Part shown: positions 37,870-51,323 of the stretch, piece after piece
How the letters are laid out: each line of letters begins with the position of its first letter
Numbering within the stretch: position 1 is the first letter of the stretch
Origin: Adiantum capillus-veneris
Lineage: Eukaryota; Streptophyta; Polypodiopsida; Polypodiales; Pteridaceae
Assembly (NCBI GenBank): GCA_014529385.2
Contig: CM043947.1
Coordinates: forward strand, 117,104,087-117,168,086
Direction: 5' to 3'
DNA length: 64,000 nt
Position numbers and translations under genes: made by a program
The notes under the pieces: model-generated
The model's database searches: none
Told to the model about the DNA's origin: nothing
The model's input: only the letters and a program-made list of their open reading frames with translations

Positions 37870-39000
37870 GGTTATCTTCCAAATGGCAATAGTCTATGTG
37901 CTACTCACCCATACAATAAGAAAGTCATGTATGAATCCCATGCTTCTCCTTACATGGGGCAAAGAAGGATTCCATAATCTACTCTTCGAAGAGTAGAAAT
38001 GTATTTCTGTTGGTCTACCATGAAAAGTAAACATACAAGAGTATGTTTCAAAATGCATGGTGTACCAAAAATTGAAATTTGATCGAGGGAAGCAAATTGG
38101 ATTGTTTTAGTCGAGAGACTTAGCAAGAAAACACACTCTATGCCTGTAAAAAGACTATTAAGACACATCAAATGGTAACCCTCCCTAGATCTCAAATTTT
38201 CATGTATCATGGCTTGCCAACATCCATAGTGTCGAACAAAGATCCTAGAATGGCCAATAATTTCTATAAGGGTCTCTTTCAAAATCTAGGAAGTAGATCA
38301 AAATTTCTCTTTTGGCCTATCATCCACAAACGGATGACCAAAGTGAAATAACTAATCTAACAATTCTTGAATCTACTAAAAGCCTATGTCATGGAAGTAG
38401 ATCAACGTTCTCAATGAGAGAAGTACCTACCTCTTATAGAGTATGCGTACAATGACATTGTACATACTTCTATGGGAAAAACACCTTTCGAGGTTAAAGA
38501 GGGAAGACCCAAAAGTCCCCTACTGCTTCAGGTATATGGGAAGATCTTCACTGCTGATGAATATAGTTGAGACTTACAAAAATCTTTTCCAAAGAGTAAA
38601 AAGGGTTATATCCATCTTACAGCAAAGGCAAAAAGGGTTGCTGCTAATAAGCACAGAAGAGCCTTAGCCTTTAAGAAAAATGATTGGGTCTTGCTAAAGT
38701 TTCTTAAGGCTCATCTAAGGCATACTACGGGTAAGATTCTTACGGGCCACCAAGAGCATTATGCTAAACTAACAAAAAGATAGTACTGTTCTTTTTAAAT
38801 TCTTATGCCAATCAATGAGATGGCTTATCAATTAAAGTTGCCCAACCATTGGCTCATTCACAATGTTAACCATGTGAGCCTACTCAAGCTTCACAAAGGA
38901 AAGCCACAAAAAGAACCAATAATGGAGGACTCGCTAGAGATCGAAGATCAAGAAGAGGTGTTGCAGCCCGAATCGATCCTTTGACACACAAAGACAAGGT
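37870..39000 (+). pseudogene. Gypsy integrase remnant and C-terminal domain
   Basis: Integrase-like peptide is scattered over several frames with many stops. The final part, from about 38816, reads Y-Q-L-K-L-P then W-L-I-H-N-V-N-H-V-S. This is the conserved end of Gypsy integrases, just before the element's 3' non-coding region. Confidence 0.65.
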
Positions 39001-39495
39001 ACTAAGAAACGGTAAGATTATCTAATGATATCTTGTTAAGTTTAAGAATTATCCTTTTAAAAATGCTAGATGGATAAGGAACCTAGCTTAAGGATAATAT
39101 GAACCTTGTCAATGCTTACAATGCTAAACTAGAGTAAGCAAATGAAAATGCATTTTAAATGAACAACGTTTTTGTCTTATAGACTCATTCTCTTTCTTTT
39201 ATTGTGCACAAAATCTAAAAAGTATGCATGCTTAGGATCATGTTTGTGGTGACGACGTCTCCCAAACACTAAGTAGAACTTGTCACTCTACTTTGGAAGT
39301 ATGATATGGACTAAAGAGCAGACATGCTTGTGGCAACTAAGTCTCTCGAGCACCAAATGGATTAGTCATCCATTCTAGAATGATGTCCTAGGGTAAAAAG
39401 GGATCCTCTACCCACTAAGAAGCATGGACTAATGACTAGGCTTTATCTTCTCTACCTTATAGTCGAGGACGACTATGATTTCAAGAGAGAGGTAA

Positions 39496-40392
39496 TGTCA
39501 TAAAATATAATATCTAACTTTACCAAATGATTTTCTCATATTAAACTGATCACTTAATATGGGAAGATAAAAGGGGAACAAGAGTTAGTATATATTTGTG
39601 CGCTTCTAGACCTATCTCAACAAGGACCGAAAGGAGAAATGGTTGCATCTCAATAGGGGTGGGCCAAAAGGAGATGATCTACCAAAGAGCATTGTACAAT
39701 AAGTTCTTCTAGATTTACCTCAGCAAGGGATCAAGAGGAGAGAAGGTTACATCTCAAAAGGGATCCAAATAGAGGTAGTCTATCAAAGAGCAACGTGCAT
39801 CTAATGGAGCTTAAAAGACCTTAGGGCTAGCTTCATTAAAGACCTCCAAAAGTTAGTGTTAAAAAGTCCTTTGACCTTACGCAAGCTAGGGCTAGCCTCA
39901 AGGTAGGAATCATACCCAAACATGAGGTGCTAAGACGCCTAAAGTGGACGTGGGAACCTTGCCCAAAGCTTGAGGTGATGTTTATGCTTAAATGACTAAA
40001 GTTTTTGAAATGTCAAATTCAAAGATAAATTCTTAATAGGCATTAACGTCCATGCTTGATTGACTAAAGTTTGAAGTATTCAATTCAAAACAAATGACTT
40101 AAGAAGCATAAAAGTATTCAATTCAAAACAAATGACTTAAGAAGCATAAAAGACACATGCTTGCTTGATTGACTAACTCCTTGAAGTATTCAATTCAACC
40201 AAATGACGTAATAAGCATAAAAGACTTATGCTCAAATAATCCTCCACATGTGGCACTCACGATGTGCTTGAATGCTATTGGTTAGGTTTTAAAGGGGTCC
40301 AATGAGAATTTAGATACAAAAAAAAAAAATAATAATTTTTTTCTCTCAAAAAGGAAAAAGAGGACACATGTTCAAATAAAATAATAAAATAA

Positions 40393-40463
<71 letters not shown>

Positions 40464-40499
40464 GAGGTGTGGACCAAGCCTGAGAGGGGGGTATACTTT

Positions 40500-40552
<53 letters not shown>

Positions 40553-41245
40553 TCTCTCATTGTGTGGAGTGCAAAATGTAAGAGCTCCATCTCCTTCTCC
40601 AAGTTTGTTGAGAAGTGGAGAGCCTACACCAACACTCTTGGCTATGGAATGCAAATCCAACCAAGAGCCATGCTTCAATGCTTAAGCTTGCCATCTTCTT
40701 CATCTTCATTACTATGCTATTATTCTATGCTAAGCAAGAAGAATGATGATAAGTGAGGAACTATTTCTTTCTCGTATGGAATATTTCTTCTTTCTCTTCC
40801 CTACCCTCATTCCCTGCTAGCTCTCTCCACCTTCGAAGGTGTTTGAGGCCTTGGAACTGAGGCTTGGGATAGTTAATGGTTTTTGCAAGGTTTATGTTAT
40901 GCTCGTGATTCTTAAAGCTTTCCATCTTCATGGCATCACCAAGGTCACAAGGAACACAAAGATTGTATCGTAACAAAGTCCCTCTTGATGGGAGAATCTA
41001 TAATACAAACGCCTTTTGGAGGGGGGACTGGCTCCTAGTAAATCCGGTCCTCAACTATTGTCATGTTCTCTAATACTCTCTCTCTTACAAAAGTATTGTT
41101 CATGCCATGTTAATTAAGTACTATGTTCATGTTGCTACCATCAATTAAGTTCACCCTCTATCTTCTCAAAGTAATCTCACAAAAATGCTCACTCTAATTC
41201 TCTTAATTCCGTTATTCTCAAAGTTCATAGGCTATTCCCATTACA
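39496..41245 (+). repeat. Right LTR of the Gypsy element
   Basis: It begins TGTCAT after the purine-rich tract caagagagagg (39482-39492) and ends ttaca at 41245. Its last 350 bp match the left LTR remnant. Length is about 1,750 bp. It contains a GA microsatellite at 40396-40461 and a CA microsatellite at 40502-40551. The same LTR family occurs on the minus strand at 59212-60716. Confidence 0.85.
40396..40551. repeat. (GA)n and (CA)n microsatellites in the right LTR
   Basis: About 33 GA units are followed by a short unique stretch and about 25 CA units. ORFs across them are Ser/Leu or Cys/Val homopolymer artefacts. Confidence 0.95.
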
Positions 41246-41429
41246 GTTGGCACCCATCCTTACATGCTTGAGCCCATCCCTTTGAGTGGAATCCACACTG
41301 TACAAGTTACATGGTGCACCTATGAAATTTGAGAGGCTGAATATGTTCTCAAGAAAATTGAACCATACCTTGAGATCACATATGGAGGATGCACTAGAGG
41401 TTCTCTACAAGTAGGAGAGGATGTTGACT

Positions 41430-43298
41430 TATGGAAGGTTTGGATCCACCACCAATGATAGAGAAAATACATTGGGCTGATTTATTGTATGGGATTGTTA
41501 AAGATGGTCATATAAAAGAAAACGAACTTGCTATTAGGAAAGAAACAAAGCATAGGAATGGAGTAGCTCCGAGATGTCTGAAGATATTCCCTTTTGTGAC
41601 AATCTCCCCCGACCAGTCAGAAGGGTCAAATGAGTCATTTTCCAAAAGGAAGATCAGCCTTGACTTCTCTATATTACATTGGGACCCCGAAGCTACTGAG
41701 AATATTTGTACAATATCCAGAGCTTTCCTAATGACTTGGGGGCACACCTTCAAGAAGAGGAGAGAATCGTTTGCAAAAATTTTTACTAGGAGTTGGCTAT
41801 TTCCCGGTAAAGCGAGGCCTTGCAACTCCCCTTGTTCCACACTAGCTTCGAGCATCATGATTAAAGGATGTGATCCTATGGCAAAAAGTAGGGGGGTCAG
41901 AGGGAATCCCTGCTTAATAGACCTTTTGACCTCAAAAGATCCCACAATTCTATCGTTGAATAGGAGCTCTGACTGGCTTCCAGCTCCCAGTACACTTACC
42001 AGACGACATAGGCGAGGCCCAAAGCCCAGAGTTTCCATGAAGACTTCTATATATGTCCATGTTATTCTGTCATAAGCCTTATCCAGGTCCGACTGTAGCA
42101 GAACACACTCTTGCTTTGTGACAATTGCGTACTCAATGCCCACCATTGCTGCCAAGATGTTATCGTAAATGGACCTTCCTTTGATGAACCCATGTTGATG
42201 GGGAGAGACGATCTTGGTTAGTAAGGGGGCCAGTATGAGGGCTACAGCTTTAGCAATAATTTTGTAGGCCACCAACATCATCGTTATAGGGCACCAATGT
42301 TTTAGTTGAGAACAATAGATCTGTTTTGGGATGGGTTTGATAAGCCCTCTCTTTACACTTATCTCCAACGACCCTTTGACAATGGCTTTATTGGCCAACC
42401 TTGTGATTGGGACCTTGAGATCGCCCCAAAATTCTCTATAGAATTCCACCGTCATCCCATCCCAACTAGGGGACTTTTCCTTGCCAAGGGCTTGCAATGC
42501 TAGTGAACATTCGTCTTCGGAAAATGCCCTTTCTAAGAAATTAGTTTATGAGTGGGGAATCTTCTTCTTGACACTTTGAAGTAAGGTTCCTTGGGCTTCT
42601 TCCACTTCTTGGGACTGGATCTCTGGCCATCAAATGATTTGACTAAGATAGCTCAGCATCAGACCAAACATCTCGTCCTGGTTATTAACTGCTGTCCATT
42701 TCTCATCATACAGCGAGCGGATGTGGCCTCGGCTCTTCTTGACTTTTAAAGCCCTAAAAAATTGAGCTTGATTAGAGGCTTCAGGTTGAAGGAAAGTCTC
42801 CATGGAGAGAAGCCTTGCATTTTTGATATCTCCTAACCGCTCATTAGCAAGGTTAGATTTGGCTTCGAGCCATCGTTTGTGCTCATCCTCAGTAGCAAGC
42901 CCATTGGCTTTTTTGGAGGTAAGCAATTGTACCTCCGCTGTAAGATGAAGAAGCTGTACCTCCCTAACTTTCTTGATTCGGGGGCCCGAGGTTTTGATTG
43001 CTTTCTGGATGCTCCGAGAAAAGAGGTCCCATGCATTGTGTTTGTTGAGGTCGACATCTTTTTTGAGCTTACCCAGTGCTTTCTTGGTTAGATTACTGAA
43101 AAGAGGGTCTTTGAATAGGTGTGCCCCTGTTACTAATAGTTTTTTCCCACCTCTTGGGGTCTGCTCCTCCCCTGTATTCTTCTTAAAATTTATGTGCAGA
43201 GGTATGTGATCCGAAAGGCTATTTGTTGGGACTACCTTCATCTCCATCAACGATGGTATCCAGTCAGCTTGGTGTGAGCAATAGCATCTGTCCAGCAT
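41430..43298 (-). pseudogene. LINE ORF2 linker and reverse transcriptase
   Basis: The 43298-42630 frame carries the end of the endonuclease and the linker. The 42497-41508 frame carries the RT: S-P-W-D-G-like entry, G-F-I-K-G-R-S, L-D-K-A-Y-D, Q-G-F-P-L-T-P, and F-A-N-D-S-L-L-F. The last replaces the first catalytic aspartate (usually F-A-D-D) by asparagine, so polymerase activity is lost. A TGA lies between the two frames. Confidence 0.85.
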
Positions 43299-43364
43299 GG
43301 AGGCAGTGCGGTCATACCCGAGGCTTGTGTAGGTAAAACTAGGCGTGCTATTCCATGGGGCGAT

Positions 43365-43890
43365 TTACCATAAGTCGATCATTGCCCATTTTTTGCACAA
43401 ACTTTTCCATTTAGACCTTTCCAAGCCAGCCAACATACTGGAGGATCCTGTTCTATCCGTGCTCTTTTGTACCATATTGAAGTCGCCAACCAACAACCAC
43501 TCACCTTCAATAGGAGTATCTCTAAGAAGCATCCATAGTTTAGCTCTATCTTTTGCATTGCAAGGGCCGTACACATTCACAATGGTTAAGGGATGCCCTT
43601 CCCATCTGATTCTAATCCCCAGGATTCTACTGGCTGTTTGGTTTATAACCAACTTCGGCTCCAATTCTCTGTCCACAATGCTGAGGACGCCACTGAAACC
43701 GTTACTTCCTTCTCCATAGAATACTAGTTTCTTTCCTAGCACATGTGTTCTCTTGCTATGGGCCTCTAAGTGGTGTTCTTGGATGGCCCAACAGTTGACT
43801 ACCTTATCCTTTCTTATTTCCTCTCTGAATAGGGTACTCTTCTTACGGGTTTTCAACCCCTTTACGTTCCAAGATTAGATAGTGAGAGAC
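43365..43890 (-). pseudogene. LINE ORF2 endonuclease domain
   Basis: The domain opens with W-N-V-K-G-L at about 43880. It contains Q-E-H-H, then V-N-V-Y-G-P and G-D-F-N-M-V, the endonuclease/exonuclease/phosphatase signatures. The S-D-H-I-P-L motif lies in the next frame at about 43205. A frame break near 43365 separates the two. Confidence 0.85.
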
Positions 43891-44210
43891 TCCATCATTA
43901 CTGAGGGGTTCATTGGGAAAGAGGAACAAATTCTTCAACATCTGAACCATTCCCCTCCCCCCTCTCCTTGGTCTCAGGAGAATCCGGGGGTTCAAAGTCG
44001 GGATTTCTTTTCTTGTAGTGCTGCAAAAAGATTGTGCAGTGGGACAATGAACTCCCCTCCTTTCAATGGGGTAGAGGATGGACTAGAATCTTTCACCTCA
44101 AGTGTTCTCATGACTTGAAGCACTTTGGAGTCTCTTGCCATTGCCTTCACCCTTTTGGCTCTTTTCAGACCAGGGACTTGAACTGTCGTCACCATTGTCA
44201 CTGTCATAAA

Positions 44211-45642
44211 TTATGGGGTAGCAGCGGGAGTAATGATCTTATTATCATTGCATGCACCTTCGGAAATTTGTTGTATGGGAATTGATTCCTCCACAATCTT
44301 TTCCTGCATTTTTATATCCATCATACCTTCTTTATCCTTCCCTGCATTTTCCCCTTCGTTACTGCCTCCTTGCTTCTTCAGCCTTTCCATCTGGGTTTCT
44401 ATTTCACCGAGGGCCTGTGCTACCAGAGCTACAGTACCATTAGACTTCAAGGGGCAATCCTTGGCAAAGTGTCCAAAGTTGTTGCATTCAAAACATGCTC
44501 CAAAGTATGTTCCAAAGTTGAGCGGAATAGTAACAAGCCCAGCTCTGACATTGATTACCATGATCTTAGGTGGCGTTTTAGACATATCCCAGCCTATACA
44601 AACCCTGTTTGAGGTTCTGCCAAACCCTCTCTTGCTAGATATAAATAAGGGAGTGCCCAGTTGACTAGCGAGCATCCTGAGATTATCCCATAGCCAGCTA
44701 GGCAGTCCCACAAACTCAACCCAGACCGGATGAAACCCTTGTAGAGATTCAATTGAGTCGAACATTGGCTCCCAAGGCACCACACAGACCGTAGTCCTAT
44801 TAAATACTAGGGGCCCTTTGTCAAGGATCTTTTCCACATCTGAGGCCTCTTTGAATCTCACTGAGAAAACCTTTTGCTAGGTAAAAAGTACTTTCAATTG
44901 CTCCTCCATGACCAAGAATTTGAGGGCCTTGAAGCCATTGAATCATCTAAAACCTGTTCGGGATTCTTCCACTGAACCCAAATACCAGCATTAGATGAGC
45001 TTGCCTGGCTAACTGTTTTTGGATAAGTGTTGGTGGAATCGCTACAGTAATAGCCTCAGCAACCTCCACCTGCTGTGGCAAAGACTTTCTTAAAGCAGAA
45101 TAGGCCCGATCTGCCAACCCGTCTTCAACCAGCCCACTGTAATCTATTTGGGAGCAAGTTCTTTTGTTGTTGTTAGGGCCAGACTCAATTATTTTGTTGA
45201 CTTCCTTGAGCTCTTGCCGAAGTCTGGCTCTTGTATTCTGCAGTTTTTCGATATCTCCTTCACTCGACAACCCTTCTGATGAGCCTTTTCTATAATCCTT
45301 AGAGTTAAGCCCCTTGAGTATGCTAGCAAAGGAGATGCCTGGCGTGCGAGCTGCACATGCACTTGACGCCTTATTAACGTTCGTACAGATGAGACCCTGG
45401 GGAACCCCGTCTTTGAGGGTTTTACCTCAAATTTGAACCCTTTGAGCTGAGCCCATTTTCTCTCTTGTATCCTCATAGGGAACTTTTTTGAATGAAACAG
45501 TTTTGTCCTCTTTCGTGGTTGAATCTTTTGGCGAATTGGGGCTTGACATTGTCGCATCATCCAATGGTCTCAAGACCAAGCCATCGCCTTCATCCATCGG
45601 CACGGCTAACTCCATTTCGGGTATTTTACCCGCCGCTAACAT
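44211..45642 (-). pseudogene. LINE ORF1 (DUF4283-like plus CCHC knuckle)
   Basis: The likely start is the ATG at 45642. Frames shift at about 45430 and 45250. The 44861-44211 part is a continuous 216-residue frame. It has the DUF4283-like W-V-E-F-V-G-L-P region, then a zinc knuckle C-F-E-C-N-N-F-G-H-F-A-K-D-C. A Lys/Glu-rich tail follows. ORF1 proteins bind element RNA. Confidence 0.8.
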
Positions 45643-45650
45643 CTTTCAAA

Positions 45651-46658
45651 ATTCGACAATATCGTGTTCCATTATCACGCACAAAATGTCACAGGCCACG
45701 TGCAGCTGAGAGCGAACGTGACGATGGCCAAGGGGAGCGCAATGAAGCCAGAGGGAGACTTAACTCCACACCCCAATCAGGAGGATACCACAACCAGCAA
45801 GTGCTTACGAAGCTCAGTTCACCAACTTGTCTTAAGGCGATTATTAACTAAAGGCTCACCATCTTGTCTAAAGGCGATTATTAAAGAGAATAATCGCGAT
45901 GCCGGCAAATTCACAAGGGCGATTATTATCCTGCCACAATAGACGGGGGGTGGGGGCCGATGGAACTCGGCGTATGCACCTAATGTAATTTAAGACTACT
46001 GCTTCAAGCGACTGCCCGAATACCGTGGTCCCTGCCAATGCGCTCTTGTGCCTCTTCGGTGCTGCCCAAGTATCACCTCGAAGCTCTGGCGCGATGCAGC
46101 TTCCTGTTTGCTACTCATGCAAAATCAAAACAAAGGCCTACTTAGATACGGCAAACACCCTGCTGCTTGTAGCTCATGCAAACCAGAGAAACTCCTGTGC
46201 AGCTCGCGATTCTACCCCAAAACCCAACCTAAACTTGAACCTTCTTATGAAAAGCTACAAATTCTTTGATCTTTCGAGAAATTTAATCTCACAACCAAGG
46301 GTATTTCAAAAAATTTGAAGGGCATTTTGGGAATTTGTGACAAAATATTGGGGGTATTTTGGGAATTTCCACAAATAAGAGGGATATTTTGGTAATTTTT
46401 CCATCTCTCTTTCTTTTTCTCTCTCTGCCTTTGCTCTCCCATCTGTCATCTCTCTCTGTCTCTCTCTTCCGCCCACTTAGATCCTTGCCTTCATCGACTT
46501 TTCTTTTGATGTCAAAGCGGGTATCTTAGAAGATACCTTCTAATCCAAACCATAAGAAAAATATTGGACACCACGAACGGGCAACTTAAAGAAAAAACAA
46601 AGCTGATATTGTGTCTTGGCCGATACAACAAGTATCCTTCCTCACCCCAGCTCGCCCA
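45651..46658. other. Spacer between LINE and Copia element
   Basis: aaggcgattattaa-like words recur near 45834, 45870 and 45910. A ~35-bp phrase with ttttgggaattt recurs about three times at 46320-46400. CT-rich sequence follows. I see no supported gene. Confidence 0.5.
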
Positions 46659-46663
46659 CAAAC

Positions 46664-47382
46664 TGTTAAGTATGGAGCCTGATTTACCCTTGTAATTTTC
46701 TGTGGTAAAAGCGCACATTTGTAAGGCCCCCATTATGAGGAGAAGCCATCATGCGTGAAGGAAAATCACTCACTGGAAACCAAAATTTTCATGGACAAGA
46801 ATCAGGGGCAACTTTAGGGGCCTCGGGGGCAGAGGCCCCCGAGACTTTTTTTCCCCTCGCCGGAATATTCCTTTTCGCCGGAATATTATGGCCGGACGGA
46901 GGCCGAAAAGTGGTCGGAAGTCAATGGCGGGTGGCCGAATTCAACAGCGGACTTGTCTTCTCAAGGGCGGCCACACGGGCGGATTGGAGGGTCCGATTTG
47001 GACTTATTCGCACAAGGGCGGCTACACATGGCTGCCTCTCATAAGAGAGGGCAGCCCTTTTGGCCTATAAAAGGAGGCCATTTCTACACACATTTCATAG
47101 TGTGAAGTTGATGCAACAAGGTGAGTGTGACGTGGTGAGAGTGAAGCAAGGCGGGAGCTCTATTAAGGGTTTAATCCCTTTGTAAACTACTTCTTCTTTT
47201 GAAGTGCTAAAGCCATTGAGTGGCTGCTTTCCCGTGGACGTAGCCCAGATTGGGTGAACCACGTATATCGTGTGTCCTATCTCTCTCTCTCTCTACTCTA
47301 TAATCTCTTGTGTGTGAAATCTATCTCTCTCCATTAAGTAATCTACTCAAATATCTATTTAGCTACGTCTTATTTCTTAACA
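46664..47382 (+). repeat. Left LTR of the Copia element
   Basis: It runs from tgttaagtatggagc to ttcttaaca. The promoter-like region has a TATAAA at about 47067, consistent with transcription starting inside the LTR. Short ORFs in it are not genes. Confidence 0.95.
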
Positions 47383-47384
47383 AC

Positions 47385-47396
47385 TGGTATCAGAGC
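47385..47396 (+). promoter_or_regulatory. Primer-binding site of the Copia element
   Basis: TGGTATCAGAGC begins two bases after the left LTR. It matches the initiator tRNA-Met primer type. Confidence 0.9.
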
Positions 47397-47455
47397 AAGG
47401 TTTTCTCATAGCTAAATTATCTCAAGGAAAGGATTCCTTGAATTGAGTGGGAGTT

Positions 47456-50400
47456 ATGGCGGAGGAAGGGAAGCTCAAGATTGAGAAGTTCAACGGTAAA
47501 AACTACCAACATTGGAAGATGCAGATTAAAGACTATCTCTACCAGAAGGACCTCTATTTGCCACTAGGCGGTCTTGCAAAGAAGCCCGCAACCATGGCAG
47601 ATGAAGCATGGATTGTCCTTGATCGAAAGGCACTGGGAACAATTCGGTTAAGCTTAGCGTCAACGGTGGCCTTCAATGTTTCGGAGATGAAGACCACGGA
47701 GGACTTGATGAAGTCACTTGACGACTTCTACGAGAAACCATCGGCATCCAATAAGGTATTTCTTATGAAGCACTTGTTCAATCTAAAGATGGCAGAGAAT
47801 GGTTCAGTTGCAGAACACCTGAATGACTTTAACACAAACATAAGTCAACTTCGATCGGTGAGAATCAATTTTGATGACGAAGTGCGAGCTCTCCTTATAC
47901 TATCATCTCTACCGGATAGTTGGGACAGCCTTGTGATGGCTGTCAGTAATTCTATTTCTAGCACAACTACTCTTAAGTTTGATGATGTTGTGGGTGTTCT
48001 TCTAAGCAAGGAAATGCGAAGGAGAAGCACAGGAGAATCATTAAGTGTTGCATTGTCAATAGAAACAAGAGGAAGGCCTAAGGAGAGGTTCAAAAACCAA
48101 AAGGGTCGTGATCGCTCAAGACGGAGCAAGTTACGCACAAAGTCAGTTCTTGAATGTTGGAACTGCGGCAAGAAGGGCCACCTCAAGAAGGATTGCTGGT
48201 CCAAGAAGAAGAAGGAGACAGAGTCTCACGACAACAAGCCAACATCGGAGGCCAATGTGGCAGGTAAAGTAGAGCAAGATGCTCTAATTCTCTCATTAGA
48301 CAATGTGTCTAATTCCTGGATAGTAGATTCCGGGGCTTCATTCTATGCGACACCACACAAGCAACATTTCCAAGACTACACTAAAGGTAATTTTGGGTAT
48401 GCATACTTGGGAGATGATGAAGCTTGTGAGATTGTCGGAAAAGGTACAGTTTCTGTCAAAACTGCTAACGGAAATGAATGGAAGCTTAAAGATGTTAGGC
48501 ATGTTCCTTCTCTTCGCAAAAATTTAATCTCTACAGCACAATTGGACGATGAAGGTCACAACATTGCATTCGGAAACAAACGGTGAAAGATCTCAAAGGG
48601 ATCTTTGGTGGTTTCCAAGGGAGAAAAGGTCGGTACCCTTTACTTGTGTACTGTTAGCACGCAACCTTCAGCTTGTCCAACAACTACAGAAGTTGACAGT
48701 GCAGTGTGGCACTACCGGCTTGGGCATATGAGTGCCAAAGGAATGCAAATCCTTCAAACAAAGAAGCTTCTACCAGGTTTGAAAGAAGTGGACTTAGAGT
48801 TCTGTGAAGATTGTGTTTATGGTAAACAAAAGAGGGTAAAATTTCAAAAATCAGGAAATGAAAGAAAAAATAAAAAACTCGAGTTGGTTCATTCTGATGT
48901 TTGGGGTCCTCTAAGTACACCATCACTTGGTGGCTCATTGTACTATGTAACATTCATAGACGATGCGACTAGAAAAACATGGGTTTATGTCATGAAGAAT
49001 AAATCCGATGTATTTTCCATATTTCAAAGGTGGAAAGCCTTTGTGGAGAATGAAGCAGGTACCAAGGTTAAATGCCTCAGATCCGACAATGGAGGTGAAT
49101 ATTGCAGCCAAGCTTTTGAAAGCTTTTGTGCTAGCAATGGCATTCGGAGGCAAAGAACAACCCCAAGGACACCTCAACAAAATGGGATTTCGGAAAGGAT
49201 GAACATGACAATCATGGAGCGAGCACGAAGCATGCGGCTACATGCAGGCCTACCGCTTGAGCTTTGGGTGGAAGCTGTAAGTACGTCTGTGTACTTAATC
49301 AACCAGTCACCCTCAACGGCATTGGATGGGGGAGTTCCAGAAGAGGCATGGACAGGTAAACCGGTGAATTATGCATTCCTCAAAGTGTTTGGGTGTGAGG
49401 CTTTCATGCAAATAGATAGAAGCCTAAGATCAAAGCTAGATGCAAAGTCCAAAAAGTGTTTCTTCATTGGCTATGGAGAAAGTGACTTTGGGTATCGCCT
49501 ATGGAATCCTGAAGATGGTAAAATCTTAAGGAGTAGGGATATAATTTTTAACGAACAAAATATGTACAAAGATTATTTGAAAAGAAAACAAACAAAAGAA
49601 ACAGGTGATGAGTACATGGAGCTTAAGGACGGTGAAGACTCAAGGACTGCAAATGGTGACAATGTGCAACAACGTCAACCAAATGAGGAGCCTCAACCTA
49701 TTCCCCGAAGATCTACAAGAGCAAGTAGACCTCCAGAAAGGTTTGTTCCTTCCTTCAACCATCTCTTGATCTCAGATTTTGGAGAGCCGGAATCATACGA
49801 AGAAGCTATGCAACATGAATCCAAAGAAGAATGGACGAAGAGCATGCAAGTGGAGATAGACTCACTACATCGCAACCAAACATGGGAGTTGGTTGAGTTG
49901 CCTAAAGGTAAGCGGGCACTTCAAAACAAATGGGTGTACAAGGTGAAGGAAGAAGAAGGTGGGAAGAAAAGGTACAAGTTTAGGCTTGTGGTAAAAGGGT
50001 TTTCTCAAAAGAAAGGTATTGACTTCAATGAAATATTTTCTCCTGTTGTAAAAATGAACCTCATTAGGCTTGTCTTAACCCTTGTGGTTGCTCATGATCT
50101 AAATCTCGAGCAAATGGATGTAAAGACGACATTCCCTCACGGTGACTTAGAGGAGGAAATCTACATGCTTCAACCAAAGGGGTATGAAGTAAAAGGTAAG
50201 GAGAAAATGGTTTGCAGATTAAAGAAGAGCTTGTATGGTTTAAAGCAAGCATCAAGAAAATGGTACTTGAAGTTTGATCGATGGATGTTGGATCATGGAT
50301 TCACAAGATGCAACTCGGATCACTGCGTCTACACGAAGAATTTGGGAGATGGGAAATTCATCATCCTAATGTTATATGTTGATGAGATGTTGATTGCAAG

Positions 50401-51263
50401 TGCTAACATGCAGGGCATCAAAGACCTAAAAGAGGAGCTGTCTAAATCTTTTTCAATGAAAGATTTAGGTGCTGCAAAGAGGATACTTGGTATGAAAATA
50501 TCAAGGGATAGGACGAAGAAGAGAATAAAGCTATCTCAAGAAGATTACATCAAGAAGGTACTAGAAAGGTTTGCAATGCAAAATGCCAAATCAGTTTCTA
50601 CACCTTTGGCTGGTCACTTTAAAATAACAAAGGATATGTGTCCAAAGACACAAGAGGAGATAGCCTATATGTCTAAAGTTCCATATGCTGCAGCGGTAGG
50701 TTCTCTAATGTATGCTATGGTCTGGACAAGGCCAGACATTGCACATGCAGTGGGAGTTGTGAGTAGGTTCATGGACAACCCAGGTAAAGAGCATTGGCAA
50801 GCTGTGAAGTGGATACTTAGGTATCTAAAAGGGACAACAACAAATGATTTGTATTTTGGAGGAACTGATATTTTTCTAGAAGGGTATGCTGATGCAGATA
50901 TGGCAAGTGACAAAGATACTCGAAGGAGCACTACTGGCTATGTGTTCATGGTTGGAGGCACAGCAGTAAGCTGGGCTTCAAAGCTGCAGAAAGTGGTTTC
51001 ACTTTCTACCACGGAAGCAAAGTATGTAGCAATGACGCAGGCAAGCAAAGAAAAGCGCTATCCATCTTGTGAAGAACTCAGCCTTTCATTCAAGGACAAA
51101 GTACATTGAGGTGAGATATCACTTCATACGCACTCTTTTGGAAGAGGGACAACTAAAGCTAGGAAAAGTGCATACAAGTGAAAATCCTGCAGACATGTTT
51201 ACAAAGGTGGTCAACAAGGAGAAGTTGAGCTTTTGCTCATCTTCAATCGGCATTCAAGGATAA
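47456..51263 (+). pseudogene. Copia gag-pol polyprotein with internal stop and RNase H deletion
   Basis: The first ATG in context is 47456. Domains in order: gag (W-K-M-Q-I-K-D-Y-L near the start); CCHC knuckle C-W-N-C-G-K-K-G-H at about 48155-48200; protease V-D-S-G-A-S at about 48320; gag-pre-integrase H-Y-R-L-G-H-M; integrase with D-N-G-G-E-Y and P-Q-Q-N-G; RT; and RNase H. A TGA at 48584 interrupts the frame, which continues in the same frame afterward, so this is a single nonsense change. The RT active site reads Y-V-D-E where Y-V-D-D is usual. At about 51055 the RNase H is shortened and shifted. Its final part continues in another frame to 51263. Confidence 0.9.
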
Positions 51264-51323
51264 GAAACTAGGATGGAAAGCAGTCACAGGTTTGGTTTGG
51301 AGATCAGTCTCCAAGTGGGAGAT

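Larger units (their letters stand above)
30062..41245 (+). mobile_element. Degenerate Ty3/Gypsy LTR retrotransposon with nested insertion
   Basis: A left LTR remnant, primer-binding site, gag, protease, RT/RNase H and integrase remains, polypurine tract and a full right LTR occur in that order. This is Ty3/Gypsy order, with integrase last. Frames are broken by frameshifts, stops and an internal RT deletion. The left LTR keeps only its last ~350 bp, so the element was truncated where it meets the core array. The gag is split by a 4.1-kb insertion. It cannot be autonomous. Confidence 0.9.
41430..45650 (-). mobile_element. Non-LTR retrotransposon (LINE), decayed and 3'-truncated
   Basis: Reading leftward on the minus strand, an ORF1 with DUF4283-like domain and zinc knuckle is followed by an AP-type endonuclease and a reverse transcriptase. 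This is the plant L1 order. The RT ends near 41430 without its C-terminal region or a poly(A) tail, so the 3' end is missing. Stops and frameshifts interrupt every ORF. Confidence 0.9.

Noticed and set aside
40275-40685. Ser-Leu and Cys-Val repeat ORFs
   Set aside because: Translations of the GA and CA microsatellites. The same holds for ORFs at 53.5-53.8, 54.9-55.3 and 55.6-55.9 kb.
41431-42075. 214-residue + strand ORF
   Set aside because: It lies opposite the LINE reverse transcriptase frame, whose motifs are clear on the minus strand.
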